Positions 17,904 to 26,036 of a DNA stretch of 64,000 nt are shown here, piece after piece (the first letter of the stretch is position 1; each line of letters starts with the position of its first letter). The notes under the pieces are model-generated. The model made no database searches. It had not been told where the DNA came from and saw only the letters and a program-made list of their open reading frames with translations. Position numbers and translations under genes: made by a program. This DNA comes from JBEIFW01 sp046081125 (GTDB lineage: Bacteria; Actinomycetota; Acidimicrobiia; Acidimicrobiales; Ilumatobacteraceae): positions 62,001-126,000 of the forward strand of contig JBJTVH010000004.1 of NCBI GenBank assembly GCA_046081125.1. Reading direction: 5' to 3'.

Positions 17904-18746
17904 CGCCGCGCCGGCCACCGTCAACCGAAGGCCCTCCCGAGCCGTGATCACCTCGACGCCGACGCGTTCCCCGGCCGCGGCGGCACAGCGTGCGATCTCG
18001 TCGAGCGCATCGTCGTCGCGCTGCGGATCGTGGTGGAACAGCGCCAGGCGCCGAACTCCGGCGGCGGTGGCTACCCGCAGCGCATAGTCGACCGTGCAGT
18101 GTCCCCAGGTGCGCTTGCGCTCGAACTCCGCCGGCAGGTACTGCGCATCGTGGATGAGCAGGTCGGCCCCTGCGCAGAGCTCGACCACGCTGTCGGCGAC
18201 GTCCCAGGACCCATCCACGGGCTGTTGGTGGTCGGGCACGTACGCCACCGCCCCACCATCGGCCTCGATGCGGTACCCGACGGTCGGCCCGACGTGCGGG
18301 ACCGCACCGACGCGCACCCTCGCACCGGCGAGCTCCATCCAACCCACAGTCGCTTCCCGGAAGCGGAGGTCGGCGGGCATCATCCCGACCTCGATCGGGA
18401 ACTGCGGCGGGCGGATCAGGTCGGCGAAGACCACCGCCACGCTCCGCCCGTCCTCCTGCGCCGGTGCGTACACGGTCAGCTCCGATCCGGCGATGAGGGC
18501 CGGCCCGAAGAACGGAAGCCCCTGGATGTGATCCCAATGGAGGTGGGAGCACAGCACCGTTGCGCGCAAGGGCACGTCGGGCGGACGGGTCAACCCGAAG
18601 AAACGGGCTCCCGTACCGAGGTCCAAGAGGATCGGCTCGCCGGCGGCCGGCTCGACCACGACGCTCGAGGTGTTGCCGCCGTACCGACGCTGAGAGTCGC
18701 ATGCGCAGGGCGTCGAGCCCCGCACGCCGAAGAAGCTGACGCGCAA
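17901..18746 (-). CDS. Metallo-beta-lactamase-fold hydrolase
   Basis: 281 residues from TTG 18746. The protein then begins with RVSFFGVRGSTP, the usual N-terminus of this family. Metal-binding motif SHLHWDHIQGLPFF, a later HV in AVPHVGPTVGY, DAQY (LLIHDAQYL) and a C-terminal LFHHDPQRDD. This pattern is found in PhnP/RNase Z-like phosphodiesterases and related response-regulator-associated hydrolases. The TTG is supported by a GGGGAGG five bases upstream; a further TTG at 18788 would add 14 residues without family support. A TACCGT about 45 bases upstream may be its -10 box. Substrate unknown; not adjacent to the phn genes. Confidence 0.85.
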   Translation of the reverse strand: MRVSFFGVRGSTPCACDSQRRYGGNTSSVVVEPAAGEPILLDLGTGARFFGLTRPPDVPLRATVLCSHLHWDHIQGLPFFGPALIAGSELTVYAPAQEDGRSVAVVFADLIRPPQFPIEVGMMPADLRFREATVGWMELAGARVRVGAVPHVGPTVGYRIEADGGAVAYVPDHQQPVDGSWDVADSVVELCAGADLLIHDAQYLPAEFERKRTWGHCTVDYALRVATAAGVRRLALFHHDPQRDDDALDEIARCAAAAGERVGVEVITAREGLRLTVAGAA

Positions 18747-18847
18747 CTCAACCTCCCCGAGGGGTGCGCATGCGGAACGGACGGGCAAACGGTACGAAGA
18801 CTGGTCGGGCGAGTAAACGCCAGGTGACGGAAGTCATCGACGGCCGG

Positions 18848-18853
18848 TACCGT
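18848..18853 (+). promoter_or_regulatory. Putative -10 box of the UGSC selenoprotein operon
   Basis: TACCGT, then seven bases, then ATG 18861. It is the only obvious promoter ahead of the thioredoxin-fold gene and the selenoprotein gene. Confidence 0.5.
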
Positions 18854-18860
18854 GCAGGGC

Positions 18861-20327
18861 ATGGTTTCCGGGGGACCGTCCGAGTCGGCCACTGCACCCG
18901 CCCTGCCCGACGGCCTGGTCATCGTGGTCAAGAAAGACTGCGCGACCTGTCGCCTCGTCGAACCCGTGCTCGGCGTGCTCGCTGCGGGTCACGAGCCGCT
19001 CACCGTCTACACGCAGGACGATCCCGGGTTCCCGGCGTCGGTCACCGCCGTGCACGACGCCGATCTCGCCGTGTCCTGGCACCACGACATCGAGACCGTC
19101 CCCACCGTGCTGCGCATCGTGGACGGCGCCGAGGCCGACCGCACGGTCGGGTGGTCGCAGGCGGAGTGGCGGCGGATCACCGGCATCGACGATCTCGGCG
19201 CCGACCTGCCGGTCATGCGTCCCGGGTGCGGCTCGCTCTCCGTCGACCCCGACCGGGTCGACGAGCTGCGCGTCCGGTTCACCGGATCCCGGCTCCGGGC
19301 CCGCCGGGTGGAGATCGCCGCACTCGAGGACGAGATGGAGGCGCTGTTCGCCCGGGGGTGGACCGACGGCCTTCCCGTCGTGCCGCCGACCGAGGCCCGG
19401 GTCCTCGCCATGCTCGAGGGCACCACGCGCGACCCGCAGGAACTCGTCGCCGTCGTACCGCCCGATCTGATCCCGTGCACCGTGGAGAAGGTTGCGATCA
19501 ACGCGGTGATGGCCGGGTGCCGACCGGAACACCTCCCCGTGGTGCTCGCCGCCGTCGCTGCGGCGTGCACCGACGAGTTCAACATCCACGGCGTGCTCGC
19601 GACCACGATGCCGGTCGGGCCGGTCCTGATCGTCAACGGACCGATCCGGCGCCGCATCGGCATGAACTCGGCGGGCAACGTCCTCGGGCAGGGCAATCGG
19701 GCAAACCTGGCGATCGGCCGGGCGCTGCAACTCGTGATCCGCAACGTCGGCGGTGGCCGACCGCAGGGGGTCGACCGGGCGGCCCACGGCAACCCCGGGA
19801 AGCTCTCGTTCTGCTTCGCCGAGGACGAGGAAGGCTCGCCGTGGACGCCGTTGAGCGTGGCCCGCGGGTTCGAGCCGGGGCAGGACACCGTCACCTTGTT
19901 CCCGGGCGAGGGCCCCCGCTGCATCGTCGACCAGCTCTCGCGCGATCCCGAGAGCCTCGCCGGGAGCATGGCGCTCGGGGTGCGGGGCATGCACCATCCG
20001 AAGCTGGTGCTCGGGTTCGACGCCGTGCTCGTACTGGGGCCCGAACACGCCCGGGTCTTCGCCGACGCCGGGTGGGACCGGGAGCGGGTCGTCGCCGAGA
20101 TCGTGGCCCGGACCGTAACCCCGGGCTCGGAGCTCGTGCGCGGCGCCGGCGGGATCGCCGAGGGGGTTCCGGCCACGCTGGCCGACCGGTCGCTGCCCAA
20201 GGTGCGCGATGGTGGGCTGTTGCTGGTGCATGCCGGCGGCGGGGCCGGGTTGTTCTCTGCCATCATCGGGGGCTGGGCCAACGGGGCCGTCGGCAGCCAG
20301 CCCGTAACCGTGCCCATCACGCCCTAG
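18861..20327 (+). CDS. Thioredoxin-fold protein upstream of UGSC selenoprotein
   Basis: 488 residues. The N-terminal domain (about 14-105) looks thioredoxin-like: VIVVKKDCATCRLVEPVL has a CxxC at the expected helix start and ETVPTVLRI supplies the cis-proline region. The larger C-terminal domain (about 135-488) is not one I can name; it has Cys in IPCTVEKVAINAVMAGC, a glycine-rich VGGGRP, and LLLVHAGGGAGLFSAIIGG near the end. It is separated by nine bases from the selenoprotein gene, with AGGAG serving the latter, so the two are almost surely cotranscribed; the CATC domain is a natural redox partner for the Sec centre (inference). Confidence 0.75.
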   Translation: MVSGGPSESATAPALPDGLVIVVKKDCATCRLVEPVLGVLAAGHEPLTVYTQDDPGFPASVTAVHDADLAVSWHHDIETVPTVLRIVDGAEADRTVGWSQAEWRRITGIDDLGADLPVMRPGCGSLSVDPDRVDELRVRFTGSRLRARRVEIAALEDEMEALFARGWTDGLPVVPPTEARVLAMLEGTTRDPQELVAVVPPDLIPCTVEKVAINAVMAGCRPEHLPVVLAAVAAACTDEFNIHGVLATTMPVGPVLIVNGPIRRRIGMNSAGNVLGQGNRANLAIGRALQLVIRNVGGGRPQGVDRAAHGNPGKLSFCFAEDEEGSPWTPLSVARGFEPGQDTVTLFPGEGPRCIVDQLSRDPESLAGSMALGVRGMHHPKLVLGFDAVLVLGPEHARVFADAGWDRERVVAEIVARTVTPGSELVRGAGGIAEGVPATLADRSLPKVRDGGLLLVHAGGGAGLFSAIIGGWANGAVGSQPVTVPITP

Positions 20328-20336
20328 GAGCGAGCT

Positions 20337-20858
20337 GTGACCGTGATCCTCGATCCCACCGGTGAGCAGCAGGTCGCCGAGCGCGGGCTGCTCGCCCGCC
20401 CGGTCAGCCTGGCCGGGCTCACCGTCGGGTTGCTCGACATCTCCAAGCCCCGCGGCGACGTGTTCCTCGACCGGATCGAGCAACGCCTCACCGAGGTCGG
20501 CGCCACCGTGCGGCGTTACCGCAAGCCGACGTTCACCAAGCCGGCCCCGGTCGACCTGCGCCACGAGATCGCCACCCACTGCGAGGTGGTGATCGAGGCG
20601 CTCGCCGATTGAGGCAGCTGCACGTCGTGCAGTGTGCACGACATCGCTGATCTCGAGTCCCGCGGGGTGCCCGGGATGTTCGTCGCCTCCGCCGAGTTCG
20701 TTCAGGCCGCGGAGGCCCAGTCGAAGTCGCTCGGGTTCTCCGCCGTCGCCCGGGTGTTCACGCCCCACCCGATCCAGGACCGCACCGACGACGAGATGCG
20801 GGCCTACGCCGACGCAGCGTTCGCCGAGATCGTTGCGAGGGTGACGGACCCTCGCTGA
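20337..20858 (+). CDS. UGSC-family selenoprotein (TGA at codon 92 read as Sec)
   Basis: 173 residues if the TGA at 20610-20612 is decoded as selenocysteine. The same frame continues without interruption to a second TGA at 20856-20858, and the residues after the TGA read GSCTSCSVHD, giving the U-G-S-C motif that names the UGSC (seleno)protein family. Upstream KPTFTKPAP and downstream HPIQDRTDDEMRAYAD agree with the family as I recall it. U92 and C95 form a UxxC redox pair, C98 follows. A perfect 7-bp hairpin begins 12 bases after the TGA (see SECIS entry). GTG start with AGGAG six bases upstream. The biochemical function of the family is not known to me. A plain nonsense mutation is the alternative; the hairpin and conserved downstream coding argue against it. 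Confidence 0.88.
20610..20642 (+). promoter_or_regulatory. Bacterial SECIS element after the Sec codon
   Basis: TGA (20610-20612) is followed by GTCGTGC (20624-20630), loop AGTGT (20631-20635) and GCACGAC (20636-20642), a perfect 7-bp stem. The apical loop starts 18 nt after the TGA and has G as its second base, both within published limits for bacterial SECIS elements as I recall them. SelB would bind here to deliver Sec-tRNA. Confidence 0.8.
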
Positions 20859-20869
20859 ACGGTCCCGCA

Positions 20870-20875
20870 TAGGTT
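20870..20875 (+). promoter_or_regulatory. Putative -10 box of the large SGNH gene
   Basis: TAGGTT ends seven bases before ATG 20883, matching the leaderless pattern of the window. Confidence 0.5.
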
Positions 20876-20882
20876 GCCGGGC

Positions 20883-22697
20883 ATGCGTGCCCGGTCGTTG
20901 GTCGCGGCGCTCGTCGTTACACTGATCACCGGAGCGACCGAGCCGATCCGCGCCGCCGCTGCCGCACCGGTACGCAGCCCGGCCGTCCCCGAACGTCTGG
21001 TGATGATCGGCGACTCCGTGACCAACGGTGCCCGCCGTCAACTCGCAGCTGCGCTCGGTCCCACCTATCCCGACCTGTCGATCGACGCTGCCGACTGCCG
21101 GGGCCTCGTGATCTCGTGCCGCACCTCCTCGCAGCCGACCGCCCCCGATCCCGGGCTGACCGTGCTCGCCCGAACCACCGACCGGATCGGGGCGCGTCTG
21201 GTGATCGCCCTGGGGTACAACGACGTGCCGTCGAGCGCCGACATCGATCGAGCAGTCGTCCAGGCGACTGCCGCAGGCTTCGACCAGATCACCTGGGTGG
21301 GCCTGTCGACCAGACGGGGAGGACGCACGGGGCCCCTCGGGCGCTTCAACGATCGCCTCCGCCAGGCGCAGTCGCGCTGGCCGGGCCTGGAGGTCCTCGA
21401 CTGGGACAGCGCCTCTTCCGGCACCGATCGCTGGTTCGCCGACGACGTCCACCTGACCGCAGCCGGTTCGGCGGCGTTCGCAGCGTTCGTCGCCGATCAC
21501 CTCGACGTCGTCGTCGGTCCCCGTTGCGAAAGCAGACGGGTCCGAGGCCGAGTGGCGCCGCCAGCGTCGCCCCAGCCGACAGCAGTGACCGGACCAGGGG
21601 GGTTGGCGGCGGTCACCCCGGTCCGCCGACTCGACACGCGCACCTCGCTCCCTCTCGGCGCAGGCCGGACCATGGCGATCGACCTCGCGGGTTGGGGTCC
21701 CGTGCCGGCATCTGCGACCGGGGTGATGCTCAACGTGACGGCGGTCGATCCGTGCGGCCCGGGCTATGTCACGGTGCACCCCTGTCGGGACGGCGCACCG
21801 CCGCTCGCGTCCAACCTGAACGTCGGTGCCGGGCAGACGGTCGCCAATCTCGTCGCAGTCGCCCTGGGCGCCGCAGGAAGCCCCGACGGCACGAACCCCT
21901 CGGGCTCGGTCTGCATCACCAGCCAGCCGCAACTCGACGTCGTCGTCGACGTGGTGGGCTGGTGGGGGCCGGGCCAAGGCGGGGTAACGGGACGAACGCC
22001 GCAGCGTCTCGTCGACACCCGAACCGCGACCAAGCCTCGCGCCGGGGGCATCGTGACCGTCACCGTTCCGCTCACGGCCCCCGCAGACGCCGCAGTGGTC
22101 ACCGTGACGGCCGTGTCTTCCGAGGGCCCCGGATTCGTAACCGCCTGGCCGGCGGACGATGACGGGACGTGCCGCGACGACGACCGACCATTCGCTTCGA
22201 CGCTCAACCCGCTGGGCCCTGATCCCGCGGCGAACCTCGCACTGGTCGGCCTCGGCGCAGGCCGGTTCTGCCTGCTCACCTCGCGCTCGGCCCACCTGAT
22301 CGCAGACGTGACGGCCACGGTGGGTCCCGGTCCGGCACGCCTGCGCGGCACCACCCCCACACGGGTCCTCGACACCCGGGACGGAGGCACCCGCGTCGGC
22401 CCGGTCGGCGCGACGGCGGTGACGATCGCAGCACCGGGTGCTTCGGTGGTGGGCGTCAACCTGACAACCGTCGGATCCGATCGTCCGGGTTACCTGTCGG
22501 TCTGGCCGGCCGAGGCGGACGGTTCGTGCATGGAGCACCGCCGGCCGTTCACCTCGGTGCTCAACCACGTCGCCGGCGCAGTCGTCGCCGGGTATGCGAT
22601 GGTGGGCGTCGGCGGGCAGGGACGCATCTGTGTGTTCAGCCTCGCTCGGACAGATCTCGTCGTCGACGTGACGGCCGTCGGGACCGCCAACCCGTAA
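20883..22697 (+). CDS. Secreted SGNH/GDSL hydrolase with three beta repeats
   Basis: 604 residues. A signal peptide (about 1-28, ending in an alanine run) precedes an SGNH domain: VMIGDSVTNGA holds nucleophile Ser45, LGYND block III, and WFADDVHLT the Asp/His pair. After about residue 235 come three repeats of roughly 115 residues, each opening with TP.R..DTR, then G(P)GY/F.(T/S)V.P or AWP, S.LN and a closing VVDV/IADV/VVDV strand. Such repeats are common in exported proteins of Acidimicrobiia and may bind the cell surface or glycans (inference). An esterase or acyltransferase role on envelope polymers is plausible. A smaller SGNH paralogue follows directly. Confidence 0.8.
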   Translation: MRARSLVAALVVTLITGATEPIRAAAAAPVRSPAVPERLVMIGDSVTNGARRQLAAALGPTYPDLSIDAADCRGLVISCRTSSQPTAPDPGLTVLARTTDRIGARLVIALGYNDVPSSADIDRAVVQATAAGFDQITWVGLSTRRGGRTGPLGRFNDRLRQAQSRWPGLEVLDWDSASSGTDRWFADDVHLTAAGSAAFAAFVADHLDVVVGPRCESRRVRGRVAPPASPQPTAVTGPGGLAAVTPVRRLDTRTSLPLGAGRTMAIDLAGWGPVPASATGVMLNVTAVDPCGPGYVTVHPCRDGAPPLASNLNVGAGQTVANLVAVALGAAGSPDGTNPSGSVCITSQPQLDVVVDVVGWWGPGQGGVTGRTPQRLVDTRTATKPRAGGIVTVTVPLTAPADAAVVTVTAVSSEGPGFVTAWPADDDGTCRDDDRPFASTLNPLGPDPAANLALVGLGAGRFCLLTSRSAHLIADVTATVGPGPARLRGTTPTRVLDTRDGGTRVGPVGATAVTIAAPGASVVGVNLTTVGSDRPGYLSVWPAEADGSCMEHRRPFTSVLNHVAGAVVAGYAMVGVGGQGRICVFSLARTDLVVDVTAVGTANP

Positions 22698-22728
22698 AGG
22701 ACGGCTCCGGACCGGTCGATGGGGCTCT

Positions 22729-23337
22729 GTGCTCCGCAAGGCCCTGTCCGCGGCGTTGGTGTCGACGGCGTTCATCGTCATTCCTGGGTCGCCGACCGAC
22801 GCGTCTTCGTGGCGATCGACGGCCCGATCCGAGCGCATCGTCGTCATCGGTGATTCCGTGGCGAGTACGGCCCGGCGCGAGATCGAGCGCGCCCTTCGCC
22901 CACTTGCGGGGACCGTGCAGATCGACGCGACACCATGCCGGGGGGTAACCCGGAGTTGTACGGCACCCGGGGTGCCCGTACGACCCGGTTCGGGCCTGGT
23001 CGTCGCCGGCCGCACCACCGCCGACGTCGTCGTGGTCGAGCTCGGCTACAACGACACTCCCACGCTCGGCGAGCTCCGGCGGATGACCGGCACCCTGACG
23101 GCCCGCGGCGCTCGACGCGTCCTGTGGGTGACCCTCCACGAAGGCCGTTCCCGTTACCGAGCCGTCAACGATGCGCTGCGCACCCTGGCCTCGAGCGATC
23201 CTTCGGTCGCCTTGCTCGACTGGAGGGCCGAGGCCGCCGAACGGCCGGAATGGTTCACGGACAAGGTCCACCTGAGCCGAGCGGGCGTGACCGCGTTCAG
23301 CGCGTTCCTGGCACGGGAGCTCGCCGCACGGCGCTGA
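22729..23337 (+). CDS. Secreted SGNH/GDSL hydrolase, small paralogue
   Basis: 202 residues with an N-terminal signal peptide (about 1-26). IVVIGDSVASTARR carries nucleophile Ser43, ELGYNDTP block III, and WFTDKVHLS the catalytic Asp/His. It shares with its neighbour the spacing of the blocks and an IDA(A/T)..CRG segment followed by a Cys, so the pair looks like a tandem duplication in which only the first copy has the repeats. GTG 22729; the stop of the first gene lies 31 bp upstream. Substrate unknown. Confidence 0.78.
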   Translation: MLRKALSAALVSTAFIVIPGSPTDASSWRSTARSERIVVIGDSVASTARREIERALRPLAGTVQIDATPCRGVTRSCTAPGVPVRPGSGLVVAGRTTADVVVVELGYNDTPTLGELRRMTGTLTARGARRVLWVTLHEGRSRYRAVNDALRTLASSDPSVALLDWRAEAAERPEWFTDKVHLSRAGVTAFSAFLARELAARR

Positions 23338-23342
23338 ACGCC

Positions 23343-24185
23343 TCAGGCCAGTCGGGCGGTGCCGTCGTCGTCGACGCGGATCAGCCCGTCGCGCACGAGG
23401 CCCGCCACGATCCGGTCGGTCCGCTCCGTGTCGTCAGGCCACCCGGCGGCGTCGGGGATCTCGGCACGGCACAGCGGGCCGTCCCGCAAGCGGGCCACGA
23501 GCCGCCCGCGCCCCTGACGGTCGGAGCCTTCGAACCGGGACTGCCCACCGCTCACGAAGGCCGAGCCGGCCGCAGGGTCCGGATCGACATGACCGCCGAG
23601 GTGCCAGGCGCACTTCGCGCCGAGCGGGCAGACGACGCATCGCCAGGAACGCGCCGTGCAGACCTGTGCGCCGAGGTCCATGAGCACCTGGTTCCACGCC
23701 CATGCCTCGCCGGCCGGGAGCCATCCGTCGGCGACGGCCTGGGCCTCCCGGGCCGTGAGGCTCCGCCCCACCACCCGGGCGGCGACCCGGGCGACGTTGG
23801 TATCGACGACGGCCTCGTCGGCTTCGAAGGCGTAGGCCCGTACCGCACGGGCCGTATAGGGGCCGATCCCCGGGAGCGCAAGCAGGTCGGCGAGCGTCCC
23901 CGGCAGGCGACCGCCATGGCGATCGACACACGCGACCGCCGTGCGGTGCAGCTGCACGGCCCGCCGGTTGTACCCGAGCCCGGCCCAGGCCCGGATGACC
24001 TCGCCCACGGGGGCCGATGCGCACGTCGCCGGGTCTGGGAACTCGGACAGGAATCCCGGCCAGCGCTCCAGAACCCGAGCGACCTGGGTCTGCTGGAGCA
24101 TCGCTTCGGACACGAGGATTGCCCACGGGTCTCGGGTATGACGCCACGGCAGGTCCCGCAGGCGTGCGAGGCCCCAGCCCAGCAC
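23343..24185 (-). CDS. mutY: A/G-specific adenine glycosylase MutY
   Basis: Removes adenine mispaired with 8-oxoguanine. 280 residues: LPWRHTRDPWAILVSEAMLQQTQV includes the catalytic Glu, the helix-hairpin-helix LPGIGPYTARAVRAYAF is followed by VVDTNVARV with catalytic Asp, and CTARSWRCVVCPLGAKC provides the C-x6-C-x2-C-x5-C [4Fe-4S] ligands. The C-terminal MutT-like domain present in E. coli MutY (about 350 residues) is absent or reduced to a short tail, as in other short actinobacterial forms. GTG start. Ends 5 bp from the convergent SGNH gene. Confidence 0.92.
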   Translation of the reverse strand: MLGWGLARLRDLPWRHTRDPWAILVSEAMLQQTQVARVLERWPGFLSEFPDPATCASAPVGEVIRAWAGLGYNRRAVQLHRTAVACVDRHGGRLPGTLADLLALPGIGPYTARAVRAYAFEADEAVVDTNVARVAARVVGRSLTAREAQAVADGWLPAGEAWAWNQVLMDLGAQVCTARSWRCVVCPLGAKCAWHLGGHVDPDPAAGSAFVSGGQSRFEGSDRQGRGRLVARLRDGPLCRAEIPDAAGWPDDTERTDRIVAGLVRDGLIRVDDDGTARLA

Positions 24186-24211
24186 CTCGGCTGGGTCGAG
24201 GGGCGGGACGA

Positions 24212-24721
24212 TCAGGCCCAGACGTCGGTCCCGTCGTAGGGGCGGCGACGCTCGGGGGCGGACGCCTTCGACCAGACCATCACCTTGCGGCGGAAGTAGC
24301 AGACCTCCTTGCCGTCCTGGTTGAACGCCTTGGTCTCCACGGTCACGATCCCGCGGTCGCCCTTGGACGTCGGCTTCACCTCGAGCACCCGGGTCTCGGC
24401 GTGGATGGTGTCGCCGTGGAACGTCGGGTGCTTGTGCTGCAGCGTCTCAACCTCGAGGTTGGCGATCGCCGCACCCGACACGTCGGGCACGCTCATGCCC
24501 AGCACGAGCGAGTACACGAGGTTGCCGACGACCACGTTGCGGCCCTGCGGGGTCCCTGCGGCGTACCAGTCGTTGGTGTGCAACGGGTGGTGGTTCATCG
24601 TGATCATGCAGAACAGGTGGTCGTCGTATTCGGTGATCGTCTTGCCGGGCCAGTGCTTGTAGACGTCGCCAGGGACGAAGTCCTCGAGGTGCCGGCCGAA
24701 GGGTCGCTCATGCGTGGTCAC
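24212..24721 (-). CDS. MaoC-family hydratase/dehydratase
   Basis: 169-residue single hot-dog domain protein of the MaoC family, which hydrates enoyl-CoA type substrates. The family segment with N, H and D appears as MNHHPLHTNDWYA, followed by VVGNLVYSLVLGMSV and the hydratase strand LEVETLQHKHPTFHGDTIHAET. The sequence resembles mesaconyl/itaconyl-CoA hydratase-like members, but the substrate cannot be assigned. GTG 24721; TAACCT lies nine bases upstream. The gene is followed 26 bp later by mutY on the same strand. Confidence 0.85.
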   Translation of the reverse strand: MTTHERPFGRHLEDFVPGDVYKHWPGKTITEYDDHLFCMITMNHHPLHTNDWYAAGTPQGRNVVVGNLVYSLVLGMSVPDVSGAAIANLEVETLQHKHPTFHGDTIHAETRVLEVKPTSKGDRGIVTVETKAFNQDGKEVCYFRRKVMVWSKASAPERRRPYDGTDVWA

Positions 24722-24733
24722 GAGCGGGCGAGG

Positions 24734-25954
24734 TTAGGGGGATTCCGCTGGCGGAGGCTCGGACGAAGACAGCAGTTCCACGGTGGGGTCAGGACGGCGG
24801 TGGCCGAAGCGCTCGGCCCAGTCGTAGATGCTCTCGCCCGACGAAACCACCTCCGCCGTCTCCCGCCGCATGCGGGCGAGCGCCCGCTGCCGGTCGATCT
24901 TCCACGGTCCGACGCGGAGCGTGCCGTAGGCGACGACACCGAGCGGGATCGGGAGCCAGAACGCAGCGATCCGGTATATCGGTACGGCGATCGCCGCGGC
25001 AGCACCGACGGCGAAGAACGCCAGCATCGAGGTGAGCGTGAGTTCGATGACGCCGAGCCCGCCCGGAGTCACCGGGATCGCCGCAGCGATCATGGCGACG
25101 CAGAACGCGACCACCAGGCTGTCGGGTCGGACCGTCGAACCGAACGCATAGAGGAACACCCACAGTGACGCCGCGTCGAGCAGCCAGTTGAGCACCGCCC
25201 AGACGATCACGCGACGGAGCAGCTCCCGGTCGTTGATCAGCTCACGCACCCGATCGGCGAGGCGTCCGACCAGTTGCCCCATCCGGTCCTCGTTCATGAA
25301 CCGCACCCGACGAGCGAGGGCCCGCACGGCGCGCTCGGCCTGGCGCTGGCCCTTGATCAGCCCGAGCACGATCGCTGCGAACGTGGCCAGCAGGAACACC
25401 CCGATGAGTGCGATCGTCACGTAGATCGGGCTGACCCCCGACAGAGGGATCGACACCAGCAACGCGATCCACAGCAGCAGGTTGAGCACGACGGCCGAGC
25501 CGAGACCGGCGGTGGCCAGTGCGAACCCGGCGTCGGCGCCGCGCACGCCGCTCAGCACGAGCAGCCGGTAGCCGATCGCAGAACCGGCCGCACTTCCGCC
25601 CGGCACGGTGTTCGTGACCGCCTTGGTCGCCAACTGGATCCGCAACAGCGTCGGTACGTGGACGGAATGCCGGGGCAGGCAGGCCGCGGTCAGCTGCGTG
25701 TAGGCGACGAGCGCCGCGAACTGCAGACCGAGTCCGGCGAGGAGCAACAACGGATTGACTTCACTCAGACGCGGGAGCGCGTCGAGCGCACCGGCGAGCA
25801 CGGGCGGCAGGACGTAGAAGAGCGCGACCACCAACAGCAGGATCCGAAGCGTTCGGCCGATCCGGCGCCGCACGGGTGAACGATTCCGAGCCGTGGCGGG
25901 TGCCTCGGCGGGCGGCGACTCGGCGGTCGCGACGTGATCGGGTCGACGGTCCAT
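24734..25954 (-). CDS. Flippase-like integral membrane protein (LPG synthase TM family)
   Basis: 406 residues with about eight hydrophobic helices starting at about residue 33, an N-terminal charged tail and a C-terminal cytoplasmic tail of about 55 residues. The family motif region VPGGSAAGSAIGYRLL and the later IPVTPGGLGVIELTLTSML match the UPF0104 / lysylphosphatidylglycerol synthase transmembrane family, whose members act in lipid or glycolipid translocation. No synthetase domain is attached. ATG 25954; no Shine-Dalgarno; TAGGTT about 40 bases upstream may be the -10 box of a leadered transcript. Confidence 0.82.
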   Translation of the reverse strand: MDRRPDHVATAESPPAEAPATARNRSPVRRRIGRTLRILLLVVALFYVLPPVLAGALDALPRLSEVNPLLLLAGLGLQFAALVAYTQLTAACLPRHSVHVPTLLRIQLATKAVTNTVPGGSAAGSAIGYRLLVLSGVRGADAGFALATAGLGSAVVLNLLLWIALLVSIPLSGVSPIYVTIALIGVFLLATFAAIVLGLIKGQRQAERAVRALARRVRFMNEDRMGQLVGRLADRVRELINDRELLRRVIVWAVLNWLLDAASLWVFLYAFGSTVRPDSLVVAFCVAMIAAAIPVTPGGLGVIELTLTSMLAFFAVGAAAAIAVPIYRIAAFWLPIPLGVVAYGTLRVGPWKIDRQRALARMRRETAEVVSSGESIYDWAERFGHRRPDPTVELLSSSEPPPAESP

Positions 25955-26036
25955 GGGGACGGACGGCCCGTGCCGGCGGCCCGGGGCGAACCTAGCGTAA
26001 CCAGCCGCACCGACTCGCCCGGGCTGCCCGGGTGGC

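Noticed and set aside
17901..18746. Metallo-hydrolase as phnP of the C-P lyase pathway
   Set aside because: It is 12 kb from the phn operon with unrelated neighbours, and its motifs fit the broader MBL-fold group; PhnP identity cannot be supported.
20634..20858. A separate small gene after the TGA
   Set aside because: Its frame is identical to that of the gene before the TGA, it lacks a start with a ribosome binding site, and it completes the UGSC family protein.
18834..23018. A very long open frame (over 1390 codons) on the minus strand
   Set aside because: It lies opposite four well-supported plus-strand genes, has no family similarity, and reflects the scarcity of stop codons in GC-rich DNA.
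23343..24185. MutY as a truncated gene
   Set aside because: All catalytic and Fe-S residues are present and short MutY forms without the MutT-like domain exist; the downstream DNA does not encode the missing domain.
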